Shown one piece after another: positions 9,221 to 18,800 of a stretch of DNA of 64,000 nt; the stretch's first letter is position 1, and every line of letters starts with the position of its first letter. The notes under the pieces were generated by a model, which was given only the letters and a program-made list of their open reading frames with translations, was not told where the DNA came from and made no database searches. Made by a program: the position numbers and the translations under genes. Source of the stretch: Acidobacteriales bacterium 59-55 (GTDB taxonomy: Bacteria > Acidobacteriota > Terriglobia > Terriglobales > Acidobacteriaceae); assembly GCA_001897435.1 (NCBI GenBank), contig MKSV01000003.1, positions 124,001 to 188,000 of the forward strand, read 5' to 3'.

Positions 9221-10633
9221 GTGGAGCTTCAGCGCGGCCTCTCCACCGGCTCCGCGCTCGGCCTCAATGTCATCGACATGGTCGGCGTGGGCCCCTTTGT
9301 CACGCTGCCGTTGATCGTCGGCGCGATGGGCGGACCGCAGGCCATGCTGGGATGGCTGCTGGGCGCGTTCCTCTCGCTGTGCGACGGTCTGATCTGGTCG
9401 GAGTTGGGCACGGCGTATCCCGAGGCGGGCGGCTCGTATGCTTATCTGAAAAATCTGTACGGCCCCAAAAAGATGGGCCGGGCCTTCTCGTTTCTCTATG
9501 CGTGGCAGCTTCTGTTCTCGGCTCCGCTCTCGATTGCATCGGGATGCATTGGATTCTCGCTGTACCTCTCCTACTTCTTTCCCCACGCGGGCGTGCCTCT
9601 CTTCTCGACTCACTTCTTCGCCGTGCCGATCATCCTGAGCGGCCAGACGCTGATGGCGATGGGGGCCTGCCTCGTTGCGCTGGCGGTGCTCTACCGCAGC
9701 ATCGTGCAGATCGACAAGATCGTGCGTTGGCTCTCGTTTGTGGTGGTCGCCACGCTGGTCTTCATCATCGTCGCCGGGCTGATGAACTTCAACGCGCACA
9801 TGGCCTTCGACTTCCCTGCCGGGGCCTTTCATCTGAACCATGCGTTCTTCCTTGGGCTGGGCGCGGGCATGCTGATCTCGGCCTACGACTACTGGGGTTA
9901 CTACAACGTCTGTTTCGTCGGAGGCGAGGTCCAGAATCCGGAACGGACGATTCCGCGCGCGGTGCTGGGCGCGATCACGATTGTGGCGACGCTGTACCTG
10001 CTGATGAACATCAGCGTGCTCGGCGTTATTCCGTGGAAGGAGCTGGCCGCCGAGGCGGATACGCACACGCGGATGTACACCATGGCGACCTTCATGGAGC
10101 GGCTGTATGGCCATGGCGCTGCCGCGGTCGTCGTTATCCTGATCTCGGCCGCGGCGCTCTCCTCGGTCTTTGCCCTGCTGCTCGGCTACTCGAGGATTCC
10201 CTTTGCCGCGGCCAAGGACGGCAACTTCCCTGCCGTCTTCGGGCGCGTTCATCGCAAGCACCGCATTCCGCACGTCGCCTTGCTGACGCTGGGCGGGGTC
10301 ACGCTGGTCTGTTGCGTCTTTCAGTTGCAGGCCGTCATTACCACCCTGGTGGTTATCCGCATCCTCTTCCAGTTCCTGCTGCAGGGCACGGCGGTCCTGC
10401 TGCCCAAGCATCGCCGCGAGCGCAAGCTGCGCGGATTCCGCATGCCGCTCTATCCGCTGCCGGTGATTCTCGCTCTCAGCGGCTTTGTCTTTATCCTGCT
10501 GTCGCGGCCCAACTTCCTCAAAGAGATGCGCACGGCCGGCGTGATCCTGATCGCAGGCGCGGCGGTCTATTGCGTGCGATTCTTCCGGTCGCGCAACCCC
10601 TCTCCTATTTCTTCCATCAACGATTCAGAGTAG
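9221..10633 (+). CDS. APC family amino acid permease
   Basis: A polytopic inner-membrane permease with about 12 hydrophobic segments. The N-terminal motif LQRGLSTGSALGLNVIDMVGVGPF is the usual first helix of the amino acid-polyamine-organocation family. The start is uncertain. GTG 9221 gives about 470 residues but has a poor ribosome-binding site. The in-frame ATG at 9059 would overlap the lyase gene by 133 nt. An AGGGGAG at 9183-9189 is followed by no standard start at normal distance, only ATC in SIQQPAANK. It lies between the lyase and CysK-like genes and may move their substrate or product. Confidence 0.82.
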   Translation: MELQRGLSTGSALGLNVIDMVGVGPFVTLPLIVGAMGGPQAMLGWLLGAFLSLCDGLIWSELGTAYPEAGGSYAYLKNLYGPKKMGRAFSFLYAWQLLFSAPLSIASGCIGFSLYLSYFFPHAGVPLFSTHFFAVPIILSGQTLMAMGACLVALAVLYRSIVQIDKIVRWLSFVVVATLVFIIVAGLMNFNAHMAFDFPAGAFHLNHAFFLGLGAGMLISAYDYWGYYNVCFVGGEVQNPERTIPRAVLGAITIVATLYLLMNISVLGVIPWKELAAEADTHTRMYTMATFMERLYGHGAAAVVVILISAAALSSVFALLLGYSRIPFAAAKDGNFPAVFGRVHRKHRIPHVALLTLGGVTLVCCVFQLQAVITTLVVIRILFQFLLQGTAVLLPKHRRERKLRGFRMPLYPLPVILALSGFVFILLSRPNFLKEMRTAGVILIAGAAVYCVRFFRSRNPSPISSINDSE

Positions 10634-10669
10634 GGAATTTCCGCTCCGGCTTAAAATTCGAGAATAACT

Positions 10670-11701
10670 ATGTTGCCCACAGACTGTAGACGCACACTCG
10701 GCAAACTCTCCGCTCTTATCGGTCATACCCCCCTGCTCGAACTCTGCTATACCCACGACGGCGTGCCCGGGCGCATCTTCGCGAAGTGCGAGCAGATGAA
10801 CCTGACCGGCAGCATCAAGGACCGCATGGCGCTCTCGATCCTCGATCATGCCTACCGTGAAGGACTGATTCAACCCGACGACACGATCATCGAAGTGACC
10901 AGCGGCAACACCGGCATCGCCTTCGCCGCACTGGGCGCGGCTCTGGGGCATCGCGTCGAGATCTACATGCCGGACTGGATGAGCCGGGAGCGCGTGGACA
11001 TTATCCGCAGCTACGGAGCGACCGTGGTTCCGGTGACGCGCGAGGCCGGGGGATTTGTCGGGGCGCTACGCCTGGTCGACGAACTGGCGGACACGCGCAG
11101 CCATGTCTTTCTGCCGCTACAGTTCGCCAACCAGGCCAACGTCGATGCCCACCGGCTGGGTACGGGCGTGGAACTGACGCAGCAGCTTGCCAGCGAAGGC
11201 CTGCGCCCGGATGCGTTCGTCGCCGGTGTCGGCACCGGGGGCACCATCATGGGAGTGGGGCTTCACCTGCGCAAGACGCATCCGCTGGCGCGGGTGCATC
11301 CCGTGGAACCGGCGGAGTCGCCGGTGCTGTCGACGGGCTGCAAGGTGGGCACGCACCGGATTCAAGGCATCTCGGACGAGTTCATCCCGGCGATTGTGGA
11401 CCTGTCGCTGCTGGACCGCCCCATCCCGGTCTCGGATGGCGACTCGATCCTGATGGCGCAGAAGCTGGCGGCTTCGCTGGGGCTGGCGGTCGGTATCTCC
11501 TCGGGCTGCAATTTTCTCGCCGCGCTGGCCGTGCAGAAGGAGCTGGGGCCTAACTCCATCGTTGCGACGGTCTTCAGTGACGACAACAAAAAATACCTGA
11601 GTACCGGCCTGTTGCAGAGCGAGCCGCTGCGCGACCACTACCTGTCGCCCGGCGTTCAGTTGAAGAGCCTGCGTGTGATAGCGGCACCGCGTCCGGCGTG
11701 A
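10670..11701 (+). CDS. CysK-like PLP-dependent synthase
   Basis: A 343-residue fold-type II PLP enzyme. The PLP lysine is K50 in GSIKDR, the substrate loop TSGNTG is at 77-82, and the phosphate-binding GTGGT loop is near 188-192. O-acetylserine sulfhydrylases make cysteine from O-acetylserine and sulfide, but paralogues (SbnA type, cystathionine beta-synthase type) use other nucleophiles. The C-terminal segment reads [11 protein letters not shown] where CysK has a GERYLST-type motif, so it is a divergent family member. It follows the permease by 36 nt. Cysteine synthase is the default call; a diaminopropionate-type synthase is an alternative. Confidence 0.83.
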   Translation: MLPTDCRRTLGKLSALIGHTPLLELCYTHDGVPGRIFAKCEQMNLTGSIKDRMALSILDHAYREGLIQPDDTIIEVTSGNTGIAFAALGAALGHRVEIYMPDWMSRERVDIIRSYGATVVPVTREAGGFVGALRLVDELADTRSHVFLPLQFANQANVDAHRLGTGVELTQQLASEGLRPDAFVAGVGTGGTIMGVGLHLRKTHPLARVHPVEPAESPVLSTGCKVGTHRIQGISDEFIPAIVDLSLLDRPIPVSDGDSILMAQKLAASLGLAVGISSGCNFLAALAVQKELGPNSIVATVFSDDNKKYLSTGLLQSEPLRDHYLSPGVQLKSLRVIAAPRPA

Positions 11702-11803
11702 GGACGGCCTGGATGCAACTCTCATTTTCGCGGGCCGCGGGCTAAGATGGTGAAGGTTCTCCGAAGGGGAATCGGATAACACTATCTCTGTTTCGGATAC
11801 ACG

Positions 11804-12952
11804 ATGGCCGCTCTCTCTCTCAATCGCGCTTACGACAAAGTGCTGGCGCTTCTCTTTTTGCTGGCGGCTGTGCCGTTGCTTCCCGCGCAGACGCAGGGCA
11901 ATGGCGAGGTCATGCAGCTGATGCAGCAGGGCACGGGCGCTATGCACCGGGGAGACGCTGCCGAGGCGGAGAGATACTTTACGCAGGCAACCGTCAAGGC
12001 GCCGCAGCTTGCCGATGCCTTTCTGGGCCTGGGACTGGCCGAACTGCGCGCGGGCAAAGCGGAGGCGGCGAGGCAATCCCTGACAAAGGCTGTCAGGCTA
12101 AACCCGAAGCTGAACGGCGCTCACATGTTTCTGGGAATAGCAAAGTACCAGATGAACGACGCGGCGGCGGCCGGCGCGGACCTGCGGGAGGAGATTAAGC
12201 TTCAACCCAAAAATGTAGAGGCGCTGACGTGGCTGGGCATCATCGAGCTGGGAGCGGGCCACCCGGACGAGGCCGCCGGGCCGCTCGATCAGGCGGCAGC
12301 ACTGACGCCGAACGATCCGAACATTCTTTATCTGCGGGGGCGGGCGCATAGCCTGATTGCCGAGGAGTCGTACCAGGCGCTCTACCGGATTGATCCGGAC
12401 TCGTGGCGAGTTCATCACGCGCTGGCGGAGAGCTATTCGGCCTCGGGACAGCCGGACAAAGCCATTGCGGAGCTGCTGAAGGCCATTGCTAAGCAGCCGT
12501 CCAATCCTGACCTGTACGAGTCGCTGGGCGATGCATACCAGAAGGTCAGCCGCTTCGACGACGCGATCAAGGCCTATGAGCAGGAGGTGAAGTTCAGCCC
12601 GCACAACGGAATCGCGCTCTACAACCTGGGCAAGATTCAGGTGGAACGGGGCGATCCGCAGGCTGGTGTTCCCCTGCTCGAACAGGCCGTCGATGCGCAT
12701 GCCAGCCCTGCGCCGACCTATTTTTATCTGGGGCTGGGACTGTCGAAGATCGGTAAGAATCAGGAGGCCGCGGAGTGGATTGAAAAGTCGATGCGGGCCA
12801 ATCCCTCGGACTTCATCAAGCAGAGCGGCTATTATGAACTGGCCCGCTTGTACCAGAAGCTGAATCGCAAGGAAGACTCCCAGCGCGCGCTCGATGAGTT
12901 GAAGAAGTTGAAGGCGCGTCAGGCAGAGGCCGCGACGGAAGCGGCGAAATAA
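11804..12952 (+). CDS. Exported TPR-repeat protein
   Basis: A 382-residue protein with a Sec signal peptide (residues 1-31, ending LLPAQ) followed by serial tetratricopeptide repeats, for example AMHRGDAAEAERYFTQA, DAFLGLGLAELRAGKAEAA, DLYESLGDAYQKVSRFDDAIKAYEQ and GIALYNLGKIQVERGDPQAG. It is probably periplasmic and mediates protein-protein contacts. No enzymatic domain is visible. It is convergent with the LacI regulator gene. A likely -10 hexamer TAAGAT lies at 11743-11748. Confidence 0.8.
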   Translation: MAALSLNRAYDKVLALLFLLAAVPLLPAQTQGNGEVMQLMQQGTGAMHRGDAAEAERYFTQATVKAPQLADAFLGLGLAELRAGKAEAARQSLTKAVRLNPKLNGAHMFLGIAKYQMNDAAAAGADLREEIKLQPKNVEALTWLGIIELGAGHPDEAAGPLDQAAALTPNDPNILYLRGRAHSLIAEESYQALYRIDPDSWRVHHALAESYSASGQPDKAIAELLKAIAKQPSNPDLYESLGDAYQKVSRFDDAIKAYEQEVKFSPHNGIALYNLGKIQVERGDPQAGVPLLEQAVDAHASPAPTYFYLGLGLSKIGKNQEAAEWIEKSMRANPSDFIKQSGYYELARLYQKLNRKEDSQRALDELKKLKARQAEAATEAAK

Positions 12953-12971
12953 TAACAGCGGGATAAAGCAG

Positions 12972-13080
12972 TTAGAGCGGTTCTCCTCCAGATGGAGTAC
13001 CCGGCGATTCGGGCGAAACGCGGATTCCCTTCGGGAATGACAAACAAAGGAAGCTACCCCTGAGAGGAGAATGGCTCTAA
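12972..13080. repeat. Terminal-inverted-repeat element (TTAGAGC type)
   Basis: A 109-bp element. Its left end TTAGAGCGGTTCTCCTCC and the reverse complement of its right end (TTAGAGCCATTCTCCTC) match at nearly all positions. It includes an inner palindrome ATTCCCTTCGGGAAT at 13024-13038. It lies between the convergent TPR and LacI genes, and its right arm contains the LacI stop codon. A second element of the same design is at 56645-56760. Confidence 0.6.
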
Positions 13081-14180
13081 GTTCGGCTCTTCTTCTTCAT
13101 CTGTTTCATCGTGCCTGGGGGAAAGCCGGTGGACTCACGGACGACAAGATCGGTCTGGATGTTGTACTCGCGCTTTTCGGGGGTTTCGCCCTTGGTTTCG
13201 ACGCAGGCACGCAGCGCGTTGACGGCGGCGCGCGCCAGTTCGAAGCGCGACATCTGAACCGTCGTCAGCGGAGGAATCGTGACCTCGGCGATGTGGATGT
13301 CGTCGAAGCCGATCACCGAGAGGTCGTCGGGCACCCGCAGGCCGGCGCGATAGAGGGTGTGCAGGACACCGATTGCGGTCATGTCATTGGAGCACATAAC
13401 GGCAGTCGGCAGGTTCTTGCCCGCCAGCAACTGCTTCATGGCCGCCATGCCGCCCTCGAGCGTGTGGTCACCCGGAACGATCCACGCCGGGTCGGGCGTG
13501 ATGCCGCACTCTCGCAGCGATTCAGAGAAGGCCGCCAGGCGCGACTGCGCGGAGTGCAGGCCCACGGGGCCTCTCACAAAGGCGATGTTCCTGTGGCCGA
13601 GCGCCGCCAGATGCTGCACGCCTTGGCGGATGCCGCGATGGTAGTCCACCTTCAAGACGTTGATGCCGGGTCCATCGGGTCCCACGTCGATGAAGACCAG
13701 GGGAACTTTTCTCTGGGCCAACTGGCCCAGCAGCGGCTGCTCAATGCCGAACGTCATCACCGCGACGCCGTCCACCTTGCGCTCCAGCATGCGGCGGATG
13801 CAGTGCGACATGCGCTTGGGATCGTAGTTGGTCGAGCTGACGAGGATCTCGTATCCATGCTCGACCGCAATGTCTTCAAAGCCCTGGATCAGCTCGGGGA
13901 AGAACGGGTTCGTAATCTCGGAGACGATCAGGCCAAGGATCCAACTGCGGCCAGAGACCAGCGCGCGCGCCTGCGTGTTGGGAAAGTAGTCGAGCTCCTC
14001 GATGACCTCCCAGACGCGCTTGGCGATCTTCGGGTTAACCGTGGGCACCCGGTTGATGGTTCGCGAAACGGTAGCAATGGAGACGTTCGCCAGATTTGCA
14101 ATGGTGCGAATGTCCATGCGCTCAGGAGGCGTCGCCTTGTTCCTGCCCCTCTTCTTCTTTTCCTGCCCGGTGTCAGCCAT
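13077..14180 (-). CDS. LacI family transcriptional regulator
   Basis: Encodes 367 residues from the ATG at 14180 (MADTGQEKKKRG); an open reading frame extends upstream but into the next gene. The LacI helix-turn-helix (IRTIANLANVSIATVSRTINRV, about residues 24-45) and hinge (FPNTQARALVSG) are followed by a periplasmic-binding-type effector domain starting at WILGLIVSEITNPFFPELIQG. It likely senses a sugar. It lies 83 bp downstream of the DUF2264 gene on the same strand, which suggests control of glycan metabolism. Its stop codon lies within a dispersed repeat. Confidence 0.93.
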   Translation of the reverse strand: MADTGQEKKKRGRNKATPPERMDIRTIANLANVSIATVSRTINRVPTVNPKIAKRVWEVIEELDYFPNTQARALVSGRSWILGLIVSEITNPFFPELIQGFEDIAVEHGYEILVSSTNYDPKRMSHCIRRMLERKVDGVAVMTFGIEQPLLGQLAQRKVPLVFIDVGPDGPGINVLKVDYHRGIRQGVQHLAALGHRNIAFVRGPVGLHSAQSRLAAFSESLRECGITPDPAWIVPGDHTLEGGMAAMKQLLAGKNLPTAVMCSNDMTAIGVLHTLYRAGLRVPDDLSVIGFDDIHIAEVTIPPLTTVQMSRFELARAAVNALRACVETKGETPEKREYNIQTDLVVRESTGFPPGTMKQMKKKSRT

Positions 14181-14263
14181 AAGGTTGTTGGGAATGCGTT
14201 TACAGGATAGCGCACACGTCCCGGCTGATCCTGTCAAGCCTTCGGCCTGCTCACGAGAAACTG

Positions 14264-15580
14264 CTAGGCATCGCGGGCATGGTCCACGGGCATGTCCTCG
14301 CCGGACCAGGCTGCCTGCTGCGTCCACAACGCCGCCGGGGCAGACCAGAACGGGTCCGCCAGGGGAAGACCAAGGGGAAGCCACGCCGCGCTGGCCAGGT
14401 AGAGGCTTCCGGTAGAGATATAGGTCTCGCCCAGCGATGGCTGGTGACCGGCGAGGCCGATCTGCAACCAGCCATTCGCGGAGAAGGTTCCGGCAGGCGT
14501 GAGCGTGCGCTGCTGCACGGCGGTCAGGGCGCAGCGGACCTGCGGCGGATGGACGGCCTCGGGCAGCAGATGGCGGAGGCTGCAATCGGCAAGCAGATGA
14601 AACGCTCCGCAGCGATAGGTGATGGAGCGGCCGAGGACGGGATACTCACCCCGCGGGCCGATGACGCGCTCCTGAATGGCGGCGTAACGCTGGGCGCGCT
14701 CGTGGATGGCCGGGCGCATGTTCTTCCACGCGGGCTCGGCGTCGCCGAGGGTCTGCATCAGTTGCAGCAGATAGGGCTGGATGACGAAGCTGTTGTAAAA
14801 GTCGGCGTGGAAGTGGGGGCCGTCGCCGTAGGTGCCGTCGCCGAGATACCAGTCCATGTGCTGGCGCAGAGCGTAGTCCACGCGGAGGCGGTCCCAGTCG
14901 CCGCCAAGCGCCATGATGGCGGCCTCGTTGACGGCGGCGAAGAGCAGCCAGTTGTTGTAACCGGGCAGGACTATGCGCTCGGCGGTGAAGGCATCGATCA
15001 GCCGCCGGCGCACCGAGGCATGGAGCGGCTGAACCAGTTGGAGTGGTGCGCGGAGCAGAGCGAGTGCAAAGAAGGAAGAGTCGACGAGCGTCTGCGGGGT
15101 TGCTCCGAAGCGCATGAAGTCGGGCGAGGAGGGATCGACCGCGGAGGCGATGGCGGTGAGAGCCCAGCGCCGGTAGCGGACGCGCAGGGCGGTCTCCTCG
15201 GCCGGTTCGCCGGGGGAGGGTTCGAGTTCGAGCCACGGCGCGAGACCGGCGAGGAGGCGGCCAAAGGCCTCGAGCGGCGAGCCGACCGCGCGTGAGGCAG
15301 CCTCGCCGGGAGCGGCTTCGACGGGCATGGCGGCGCGCAGACGGCGCTCGCTGAGAGCGTGCAGGACGGGCTCGGAGACGCGCTCGAGAAAGTCGAGCCA
15401 CAGGGCGCGGTCGTTCTTCGCGGAGGGAGCAGGCGCGGTCGATGCAGTGGATGGCGCGAGGCCGGAGGCGGCGGCATCGACAGCCTGCGCGTTGCCGGAG
15501 GTCGCAAGCAGCGTTGTCGCTCCAGCGGCAAGCGTGTTGAGCAGGAATGTGCGCCGTGTCTTTGTTTCTGGCTGATGCAT
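14264..15580 (-). CDS. Tat-exported DUF2264 domain protein
   Basis: A 438-residue protein. It begins with a twin-arginine-type leader (TRRTFLLNTLAAGATTLLA). The rest matches the DUF2264 family, with WLDFLERVSEPVLHALSERRL and the aromatic-rich YNNWLLFAAVNEAAIMALGG and DGPHFHADFYNSF stretches. This family has an alpha/alpha-toroid look like that of glycoside hydrolases and lyases and usually occurs in polysaccharide-utilisation settings, but I know of no settled biochemical function. It is upstream of and co-directional with the LacI gene. Weak GAGAT-type ribosome-binding site. Confidence 0.8.
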   Translation of the reverse strand: MHQPETKTRRTFLLNTLAAGATTLLATSGNAQAVDAAASGLAPSTASTAPAPSAKNDRALWLDFLERVSEPVLHALSERRLRAAMPVEAAPGEAASRAVGSPLEAFGRLLAGLAPWLELEPSPGEPAEETALRVRYRRWALTAIASAVDPSSPDFMRFGATPQTLVDSSFFALALLRAPLQLVQPLHASVRRRLIDAFTAERIVLPGYNNWLLFAAVNEAAIMALGGDWDRLRVDYALRQHMDWYLGDGTYGDGPHFHADFYNSFVIQPYLLQLMQTLGDAEPAWKNMRPAIHERAQRYAAIQERVIGPRGEYPVLGRSITYRCGAFHLLADCSLRHLLPEAVHPPQVRCALTAVQQRTLTPAGTFSANGWLQIGLAGHQPSLGETYISTGSLYLASAAWLPLGLPLADPFWSAPAALWTQQAAWSGEDMPVDHARDA

Positions 15581-15705
15581 GAATCTCCCTTTTTTGATCT
15601 TTGACGATCAGGGGCAACCATAGGGCGTGCCACTGCCCTGAGTCAAGTAAAGCGCCACTTTAAGAGACCGTCCGGAGACTCGATACGACGACGAGAACAA
15701 AAGCC

Positions 15706-15774
15706 AATACAGGGGTCTCTCCACTGCGGCGTGCGATGAAGCCGCACGCCTTCGGTCGAGATGACGTGCTTTTA
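15706..15774. repeat. Dispersed repeat, copy A
   Basis: Conserved edges AATACAGGGGTCTCTCC and GGTCGAGATGACGTGCTT flank a variable centre that folds on itself (GCGTGCG pairs with CGCACGC). Related copies lie at 26911-26982, 31566-31634 and 34104-34156. The 254-bp gap holding it (15581-15834) shows no gene. Confidence 0.75.
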
Positions 15775-15834
15775 AGAATCTCTTAGCGGTTGATGGCCTT
15801 GTTTGAGAGTTTGGACTGGCTCTTAGTCGCACGG

Positions 15835-18800
15835 TTATTTTTTGAGCGCGTTGAGCGTGTCTTTGCTGAGCGGCTTCTCGTGCAACAGAAGTTCGGTGGC
15901 GCGGACGCGCGGGTTGGCGTGGAACCAGTGTTGCACGATGCTGTCGTGGAGAAGGTTGGTGACGGCGAGCAGCGACATGCCCTGGTGATGCGCCATCCAC
16001 GAGCGCACGAGTCGCGGCTGCTTGCCCTCGGTGAAATCGGCGGCCTCGTAGAAGCCGTAGGCGCCGGTCCAGCCCGTGGCGGCCATGCGGCGAAGATTCG
16101 CGAGCGCGTCATTTCGCAGAAGCGGCAGCGCCAGAAATGTTGAGTAGGGAGAGATGACGGGACCGTCTTCGGCGCCGTATTTGAGCGCCAGCTCGGGAAT
16201 ACCCCAGGCCTGATAGCGATAGCGGCCCGAGTCGTCGGTCTGGGCGAAGCCCGACTCCGAGATGCCCCACGGAATATCGCGCGTATAGTCGCGCTGGATA
16301 TGAACGGCGGATTGCAGCGAACGCGCGATCAGCGTGTCGGGGTAGGTCCGCATCCACAGCGCGGGCATCATGTACTCGAACATGGTGCCGGTCCAGGAGA
16401 GCAGAGCGGCGCGGCCTTTGACCAGAACATGCGAGCGTCCCAGGCGGAACCACGCCTGCTGAGGAATGTCGCCCTTGGCGATGGCGAGCAGAGAGGCGAT
16501 GCGCGCCTCGGAGGCGAGAAGATCATAGCAGGCCGGATGCAGCTCGCCGGTCGTGCCGTCGTAGGCGATCGACAGCAACTGCCGTGACTCGACCAGAAGG
16601 AAGCTGAAGTCCATGTCCTCAGCGTACTGCTCGGCGCGGGCAGCGATAGAGGCTATATCGGCTTCGAGCCGCGCGAGATTGGCCTTCGCTGATGAGAGCA
16701 GTGGTCCCAGTTCGGCGGCCAGCGGGCTCAGGCTCGACGCCTCCGCGTGAGCGACCGGGGTGTCGGCGATGCGGCGCTCGAGAACTCCGACGTACTGCAC
16801 TGCCGTCTGCAGGGTTGGAACTTCGCCCTCCTTGTTTTTCAGGTCGGCCTCGACTCCTTCTTTTGTCGAGTCTCCGCCGAAGTATTCGAACAGAGGAGCG
16901 AAACGGGGTAGCAGCCAAGGCGTATATTGTTCGACGAAACAGGCCAGAGCATCGCGGCGGCGAGCGGCTTCCTCGACGTGCCAGTCCGGTTGCTGTGCGG
17001 ATTCGTCCGGCGGCGGGGCAGCAAGCAGCCGCTCGATGCGGGAGCGAATCGGCAGGGAGCCGGCATGCGTGGCCGATTTCTTTTGATGCCGGTTCGATGG
17101 GACTTCCAGCATGTGGTCGATGGCGGTAAAGGCGTCGGCGCTCAGGAGGGGGCGCTTCAGCAGGTCGAGCGCGCCGGTATGCAGCGTGTAGAGAGAGGCG
17201 GCGAGATTGCCGCTGTCGACCGCCGAGACGATGAGCGGCGCGATGGGACGAAGCGTCTCCATGTTGTACCAGTTGTAGATGTGGCCTCGCTGCTTCTCCA
17301 GCCGGTTATAGGTGTCGAGCGTTCCCAGCGTCTGCACGGCGAACTCGGGCAGCGTGATGAAGCCGAACTCGTAGGCCGCCTGCCGCGAGTTGAAGAGCAT
17401 GCCGAGGTTGGTGGGCGAGAGCGTCCTGACCTGGAGCAGACCCTGCTCCTCGACGTTGTCGGGGATGAGCCAGTGATTCTGCTCGCCGCCGAACTCGGAG
17501 AAGAAGCGCCAGATGTGCAGGGCATGACCCTCAAGAAACGATTGGTCCGCATGGGACAACGGACCTTCGATCCGGCGCGGAGGCGCATCGAGCCAGAAGG
17601 CCGCGACAGGGGCGAGCGCCCAGAGCACCAGTACCGGAGCCGCGGCAAGCAGCGCGTGAGGATGGGTCCACGCCAGAGCGGCGGCGAAAGAGAGCGCCAG
17701 CACGGGCGAGAGGCTGAGGTAGCGGTCGAGCGAGCTTTTGGAGGAGCCCTCCTCCGCCTGCGCCGCCGTCTCCCAGTCCAACAGGTTTCGCCCCGAGATC
17801 AGCGTGCGATTCAGTGAGCGCACGATGGCGTCGAGCGAGAGCAGCATGTGATGGGGAAGAAAGATGAGATTGAGGATCGTGATCCCGAACGATGCCGCGA
17901 AGGTGGAAAGAGCGTCTTTTGCCGTGACGATGCTTACATTCAACAGCGCGCGGCTGGCGTTGAAGCCGAACTGGACGAGGCCGGGCAGAAGAAGAACGAT
18001 GAGCGTGGCGATGGTCCAGTAAACCGGGCCGCCGGGAAGAAAGAACCAGCCGAAGATGAAGAGAAGGAATGTGATCGGTTCGAGGAGGCTGCGGCGCAGG
18101 TTGTCGAGGATCTTCCAGCGGGAGATGGTGCTGATAGGGTTGGGAACCGAGTGGCCGAACTCGTCGGGCACGGGGCTGAAGATCCAGCGCATGATCTGCC
18201 AGTCGCCGCGCAGCCAGCGATGCTTGCGGCGGGTGTGCGCGGAGTAGTGCGACGGATAGTCATCAATGACCTCGATGTCGGTGGCGAGGCCGACGCGCAC
18301 ATAGGCTCCTTCGATGAGGTCGTGCGAGAGCAGAGCGTTGCGGGGGAAGCGGCGCTCGAGCAACTGGTGCAGCACGGAGACCTCGTAGATGCCCTTGCCG
18401 GTGAAGATGCCTTCGCCGAAGAGGTCCTGGTAGGCGTCCGAGACCGCTCGGGTATAGATGTCGAAGCCGGTCTCGCCAGAGTAGAGCGACGCCATGCGCG
18501 AGCGCGACGCCGAGCCGACGCTGACGCCGACGCGCGGTTGCAGGATGCCGTATCCGGCGGTGACGATGCGCAGGCGCGGATCGATGATCGCCTGGTTGAG
18601 CGGATGGGCAATCGTGCCCGTCAGCCGTGCCGCGGCGCCGCGCGGCAACTGCGTGTCCGAGTCGAGCGTGATGACGTAGCGCACATGGTCGAGCAGATGC
18701 AGAGGACCGGCCTTGACCGGGAAGGTATCGTAGGTGTGAAGCAGCAGCTTGTTCAGGTCGAGCAGCTTGCCGCGCTTGCGCTCCCACCCCATCCACACTC

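Noticed and set aside
13071..14210. 379-codon plus-strand frame opposite the LacI gene
   Set aside because: The minus strand encodes clear helix-turn-helix and effector domains; the plus frame has no recognisable feature.
14181..14585. N-terminal extension of the LacI protein
   Set aside because: It would run through the DUF2264 coding region and consists of Arg/Pro/Ala-rich shadow sequence; ATG 14180 gives a normal LacI length.
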